Source of the DNA: Atkinsonella hypoxylon
Lineage: Eukaryota > Ascomycota > Sordariomycetes > Hypocreales > Clavicipitaceae
DNA: 64,000 nucleotides
Assembly: GCA_000729835.1 (NCBI GenBank)
Contig: JFHB01000044.1
Coordinates: 114,108-178,107 of the forward strand
Direction: 5' to 3'
Part shown: positions 59,150 to 64,000 of the stretch, one piece after another
Layout: the number at the start of each line of letters is the position of its first letter
How positions within the stretch are numbered: the stretch's first letter is position 1
Notes under the pieces: generated by a model
The model's input: only the letters and a program-made list of their open reading frames with translations
The model's database searches: none
What the model was told of the DNA's origin: nothing
Made by a program: the position numbers and the translations under genes

Positions 59150-61380
59150 TAATAAATTATTTAAATCTTTTAGTATTTCTTTCTTTATTTCTTTATTTAT
59201 TATTATTAAAACTATTAAAATTAACCTATATTATAGAATTATAGGAGGTTAAAAAGAAAATACCTATAAATCTATATACTATTGTTTTAACCTACTTTTT
59301 CTATAAATTTACCTTTACTTTTATAAATTTTTATACTTTCTACTATATAACCTTTTCTTTATACCTTTATATATTATAAAGTCTTTATAAATTTATTAAT
59401 ACTATTATAGCTACTGCTCTTTCTATCCCTTTAGGCTATTATTTAGCTACTTTTAACAGTTAAATACTAAAATGCTACACTAAAGGCAATAAACTGCCTA
59501 TAGAGTAAATTCCTATAGCCTATAGAACTAACTAGCCTCTATAGAGCTACTTTTAGCTCTTTCTATTCTCTTTATAGAAAATCTACTACTATTATTCTTT
59601 TCTTTTAGTAGTTTAGAATTATTAATTCTAGTAAACCTAAATAGCTTATTCTAAGAAGAGAATAATAATAGTAACTACACTTAAGCTATAATACTACTAC
59701 TATTTAAACCTAAAGAAGAATATATTACTTCTAATATATATATTAATTATAATAATAGTTTTAATGCTAAAAGTAAAGGTTTTAAGTTTAAGAAGTAGAA
59801 ATATAACTATAAAGGTAATATAGTAGCTATAGAGCTAAATAATATTAAAACTTATCTTATATTACTTAATTTCTACTGCCTATATAGCACTTTTAGTAGG
59901 CCTAAAAGTGCTAAAAGCACCCTAAAAGTTAATAAGTTTATTCTTAGCACTATTTCTATAGAAATTAAAGATAATATTAATATTACTAACGTAAGGCCTA
60001 TTATAGAAGACTATAGTTAGTATTACTACACTAATAGAGCTAAAGAAAAGGTATAGAATATAGAAAATGCTATTTATACTTATACCTATAAATTTACCCT
60101 TAAAGGCAGTATAATAGATAAAACTAGCATTAAGGTCTCTAAAGACAATATATATTACTTACTCTAGTAGAATATAGTAATATATATCTTTAGAATTTAT
60201 AATAACTATAAAGTAAAGCGCTAAAACTAGCAATATAAAGGTAAGGATACTAAGGCATCTATAGGTAACGCTAAAGTAGCTAAAAGAGGTAAGATATAGG
60301 CAAAAGCAGTAGCTACTATATACTACAGTAGTAATATAGTAAAAAAAGGTAAAGAAACTATTACTATAGATTTATTTACTAGTTTACTATTATAGGTAGT
60401 GTTACTTACTATTTACTTCTTTAATAAATTTAGTAGAATTAATAGCACTATTATAGGTGCCTTAGCTAGCATTAGCTATATAGACTTATTCTTTATTCTA
60501 TTAGCTAAGGTATAGTTTTAAACCTAGTGTAATAGTTTCCTTTAGGAAAAGTATAAATTTAATACTAAAGAAATAATTAAAGCCTACCTTAAGGATACTT
60601 CTATAGGTAGTAACACTATATAGAAGTAACTTAACCTCTATATTACTAAAATTAATAAGTTAAATAAAAAGATTAACTAGGTTAAAATAAAGGCTAAAGG
60701 AGGTCTATTTAATAAGTAGTTTAATAAATTATAAACTACTATCTATAGTATATATAACTAACTAAATAGTATAAGTTAATTTAATAAAGGTATTAATAAT
60801 ATTATTAATAAAAACAAAACCCTACTAAAGGTTGCTAGCAATATTAATATACTATAGGCAGAAAATAGACGCCTATAATACAAAATTAACTATATTTATA
60901 TAGACTTCTTAGAACGCTTAGCTAACTAGCTTATTACTGTATAAAGCCTCTTTAGTAATAGATTTAGCACTATTTAATATAGAAGAAGTGCTTAGTTTAT
61001 ACTAATTAACCTAGCTTTAATGTATTTCTCTCTATTAATTCTATAAAAGATATTTTCTATAGTAAAGCTAACGCTAATTAAGGTAAAAACGCTAACTAAG
61101 AGGCTAGCTATAAGTAAACTAGTAGAAATACCTATTAAGCGTAAAACTAATGCCTTTTAGGTAAAACTCTCTCTAAAGCTGCTAGAAACGTTCTTTAGCT
61201 TTACTTTCTAAAGAGAACTAATAGCTTACTATAACTAACTAATAATTTACTGCTATTAAGAATGCTTAAGGATTAGAATAGGCTGTATATATATAGAGAT
61301 ATATTCTAGAGAGATTTAATAGAAAACTAGCTTTAAGATAGATTAATTTTTAATACTTTTAACACTATATAGAATAAGCT
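59150..61380 (+). other. Coding-like region of unknown nature between Gypsy pol and the 3' LTR
   Basis: About 2.2 kb follows the integrase where a usual Gypsy element would soon reach its 3' LTR. Read through RIP stops, parts look protein-like, for example a heptad-rich stretch near 60640-60960 with NINILQAENRRLQYKINYI. I do not recognise it. Confidence 0.4.
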
Positions 61381-61817
61381 TACATAAGGAATATACTATA
61401 TAGATTTAATAAATTAGCTTTATTATATAAGATTAATTTATAGGATTTAATATTGTTTAGGATAATTTTGCGTAACTTTACTTATATATAGGTTATAGAA
61501 TAAGCTTTAACGCTCTATTAGGTTTAAGGAAATCTGTTAATTTAATATATAGATTTAATAGTTACTAGATTATAAGTGTAATTTAGGCATTATAAGTGCA
61601 CAGAGAAAAATGCATAAATGTAGTAACCTACACTATAGATTGCACTATAACAACAACAATAATGCGTACTTACGTAATAATATAACAACTACCTTTCTGC
61701 GCCTTTTATAACAGCTAGATTAATAAGTTATTTAGTTTAATCTAATACACTTTCTAACAACTAATAATTAATTTTAGAACAGCTAGAACAGCTAATCTTT
61801 TTTGTAGAGGCAGTACT

Positions 61818-62060
61818 TATTACAGAATAATTATATAAACCTATAGGTCACTAGTGTATATAACTGCAATTATATATAAGTAGTTAGAAGTAACACTTAA
61901 GTAGTTAAATTAAACAATTAACTATTATTTACTAGAACACTATTACTAAATGCTCTTTACAGCAACTCTTACGACTCCTCTTACGAATCTTTACATAACC
62001 TGTTGAATCCAACAACCTATTGTTACTTCCGACAAACCTACGTCGGATCCCACCGTAACA
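61818..62060 (+). repeat. 3' LTR of the Gypsy element, 243 bp
   Basis: The outer (right) end is well preserved (GTCGGATCCCACCGTAACA), while the inner (left) end is RIP-mutated (TATTACAGAATAAT). Confidence 0.92.
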
Positions 62061-64000
62061 GCTAGGAAGGTTAATAGCCACTGAACAGAAAAAGCAATAT
62101 CAGCCCTAGTTAGCAACATTAGGTACATTATAGTGCCTATTATGCTCTAATAAAGCTTATGATCGGATTTTAAGAGGAGTTTTGTAACTAGTTGCTTTAG
62201 AATCCCCGGCTGTATAGGGATAGAAGCCGGCTTAGTATCTAGCATTTTGAATCTCTCTAGGGCTTTAAGGATATATTGAGATTAATGGATTTTAATAGAC
62301 CTTTTAGACCTATTACGGGTGATTTAAACGCCTAGAAAGAATTCTGCTGGTCCTCTATCTTCTATTGGATAAGCTTTATGTAATAGCTTCTTTAGCTTGT
62401 TAATATAGCTTAGATTTAGACCAATTAGAAGACAGTTATCTACATAAGTAGCAATATATGTAGATGTAGCTGGGTTATAAAAGACTGCTGGGTCTAATAT
62501 AAGAGGTTTAAATCTATGCTTTTGAAGTAATTCTGTTAGAATTTGCTGCTATTCTCTAGGACTTTGCTTTAGACTATAGAGGGATTTTTCTAGCTTAATT
62601 ACTTGCTCTTTAGAGGGCTTGTAATTATAGCTTTTTAGTAGCTTAGCTACTAATAGCGATGCTTGCTCTGTAAATTCAACGAATCTATCTAGGATTTCTA
62701 TATAAATAGCTTCTTTTAGCTTGCTATTTAAAAACGCTTCTATAAAGTCGATTTGCTTAACTTCCTAGTTATTAAAAGCTGCAAGAGCTAATAATATACG
62801 CTAGCTAGGAGGAATACTAGTTGCAGTAAAGGTCTCTAGGTAATCTTAACCTTCTATTTGCATAAATCCCTTAGCAATAAGGCAGGCCTTATATTTAATA
62901 GGATTATTTTCTTTATCCTTTTTAAGCCTGTAAATAAGCCTATTCTTTAGAACTCTTTAGCCCTTAGGTACTTAGTCTTTCCCTATAAATTTAAAGGTTC
63001 TAGCAGCTAATAGCTGCTTAAATTCGCTATAGGTAGCTTCTATTTAATGCTGCTTAGTAGAGCTTTTTAGGGCTTGCTTCTACGTATTAGGAAGTTTATC
63101 CTTGCTATTAGAAGTAATAGCTGCTTTAGTCCTAGCCTTAAAGCATAGATCCTTAATTAAGGAAAATATATCTCCATCTAAATCTATAGCATCAGCATCA
63201 GCTTCAGCTTCTATAGGTTCTATATTAGCCTAAGGGGCTTCTATAGATATAGGGGCTTTAGGGGCCTCTACAGCTTCTATAGGGTTGCTTAGTAGAAGAG
63301 CTTGATCTATAGGTTCTAGTGGATAATTTAGCACATCCAGATAACTAGGATAAGGATACTTAGGAGTATAATTATCTACTAATTGCTGCTAGTTATCGAT
63401 TTCACCCTCTGAAGGATTATCCACTATAGAACTAATAGGAACCTTAGGGATGCTCTATGAAATAGAACCTATTCCTTCTATAATTTTAATAAAGCTTATC
63501 TTTATAACAGCTCGTTTAGAGGGGATATATATTAGATATACATTAGAACCTAGTGTAGCTAAAAGTCTACTAGGAATAGTTCTTTTAGCTAGCTTCTGCA
63601 ACCTAGATCGTTGTTCTAAAGGAATTAGAACTTCGCAATAGGAGCCTATAGCCCTTATTTTAGTAAAATCAGGCTTATAGGTCCTAGAAGGCTCTAAATT
63701 AGCTAGATATAGCTGTTTAGGACTTAGTGGTTTAGTACTATTTACAGTAGTATTAACTAAATCCACTATAGTAGGAAGGATGTAAGACTATAGATACAGA
63801 GGTAATTGTAACTACTGTAGAGTAGCACGCAAACGGTCTAGAAGTATCCTTATAGCTCTCTCTATTAGCCTATTCTGTTTGTAAATATAGAGGCAAGAGG
63901 TGCTAAAGCAAATACCCTTAGAAGATAGCTAAGCTTACAACCTAGTATCGATTTCTGTACTACTATTAAAATAAAGGTGTTTAGGGTAGCAGTTATACTG
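62061..64000 (-). pseudogene. Copia integrase C-terminus and reverse transcriptase (RIP-damaged, partial)
   Basis: Minus strand. The uninterrupted 103-residue frame at 63455-63766 resembles the region after the Copia integrase core (SYCEVLIPLEQRSRLQKLAKR). The RT follows with LIAKGFMQIEG and AFLNSKLKEAIYIE, then a catalytic box read as YVDN instead of YVDD, and MYLMLLTRADIAFSVQWL next to the insertion point. The coding region continues beyond the right edge. Confidence 0.8.

Larger units (their letters stand above)
52107..62060 (+). mobile_element. Full-length Ty3/Gypsy LTR retrotransposon, 9,954 bp, RIP-inactivated
   Basis: Two LTRs of exactly 243 bp (52107-52349 and 61818-62060) start TGTTACGGG or its RIP form and end CCGTAACA or its RIP form. 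The element is flanked by the 5-bp duplication GCTAG (52102-52106, 62061-62065) and sits inside a Copia coding region. Interior order is gag-like, RT, RNase H, integrase, which is the Gypsy order. The coding sequence is full of stops and depleted of CpA, so no protein can be made. Confidence 0.93.
50548..64000 (-). mobile_element. Copia LTR retrotransposon, interrupted by a Gypsy element and cut by the window edge
   Basis: Minus-strand Ty1/Copia element. Its 3' LTR is 50548-51241 (694 bp, TGTTAAAAATAAGC start), preceded on that strand by the purine tract TAGAGGGAG. Interior sequence lies at 51242-52106 and continues at 62061-64000; between them sits the complete Gypsy insertion, with GCTAG duplicated. 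Coding order from the right edge is integrase C-terminal linker, reverse transcriptase, RNase H, which is the Copia order. The 5' LTR is outside the window. Many stops come from RIP. Confidence 0.88.

Noticed and set aside
47603..64000. Possible mitochondrial or centromeric origin of the AT-rich block
   Set aside because: LTRs, target duplications and Copia/Gypsy coding order explain it as RIPed transposons; no mitochondrial gene or satellite array was seen.

Overview
The window comes from a filamentous ascomycete (Pezizomycotina). The evidence is short GT..AG introns of 58-72 bp with ascomycete branch points, fungal CAZyme families, one very large multimodular NRPS gene, and a right-hand block of LTR retrotransposons degraded by C-to-T / G-to-A changes that leave TpA in place of CpA, the signature of repeat-induced point mutation (RIP). 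The species cannot be told from the sequence.

Layout. (1) 1-7010: the 3' part of a GH92 alpha-mannosidase (+, three visible exons, cut by the left edge); an APH/EcKL-type kinase-like phosphotransferase (+, 2938-4188); and, converging on it, a secreted GH3 beta-xylosidase (-, 4249-7010). Two upstream exons of the GH3 gene, rebuilt here, add a signal peptide and a WSC carbohydrate-binding domain. (2) 7011-8489: a gene-free stretch holding a 426-bp inverted repeat (7604-8029). (3) 8490-39390 (-): one NRPS gene. It looks like two open frames, but a 67-bp phase-0 intron (15465-15531) joins them into about 10,277 residues: A-T / C-A-T / C-A-T-E / C-A-T / C-A-T-E / C-A*-T-E / C-A-T / C-A-T / C-T. 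That is eight A domains (the sixth degenerate), nine T, eight C and three E, with no thioesterase or reductase. (4) 41186-42835 (-): a group II PLP decarboxylase of the GAD/CSAD type, upstream of the NRPS on the same strand and possibly supplying a non-proteinogenic amine or amino acid. (5) 44973-46906 (-): a damaged protein-kinase gene containing a perfect 177-bp in-frame tandem duplication of its catalytic core. (6) 47603-64000: AT-rich, RIP-degraded retrotransposons nested in one another. They are a Copia remnant, a minus-strand Gypsy remnant interrupted by a solo Copia LTR (TSD CCTAT), a Gypsy gag fragment, and a minus-strand Copia element that runs off the right edge. That last element is itself interrupted by a complete 9,954-bp Gypsy element with 243-bp LTRs and a GCTAG target duplication.

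How it fits together. The NRPS, with the neighbouring decarboxylase, looks like the core of a secondary-metabolite locus for a peptide of up to eight residues, with D-residues predicted at positions 3, 5 and 6 if all modules act in order. No oxidase, transporter or pathway regulator is visible in the window. The locus lies between a carbohydrate-active-enzyme region and a transposon-rich AT block. The most unusual points are the single giant NRPS with a dead-looking sixth A domain and a C-T terminus, the WSC-GH3 fusion, and the kinase with a duplicated catalytic core.
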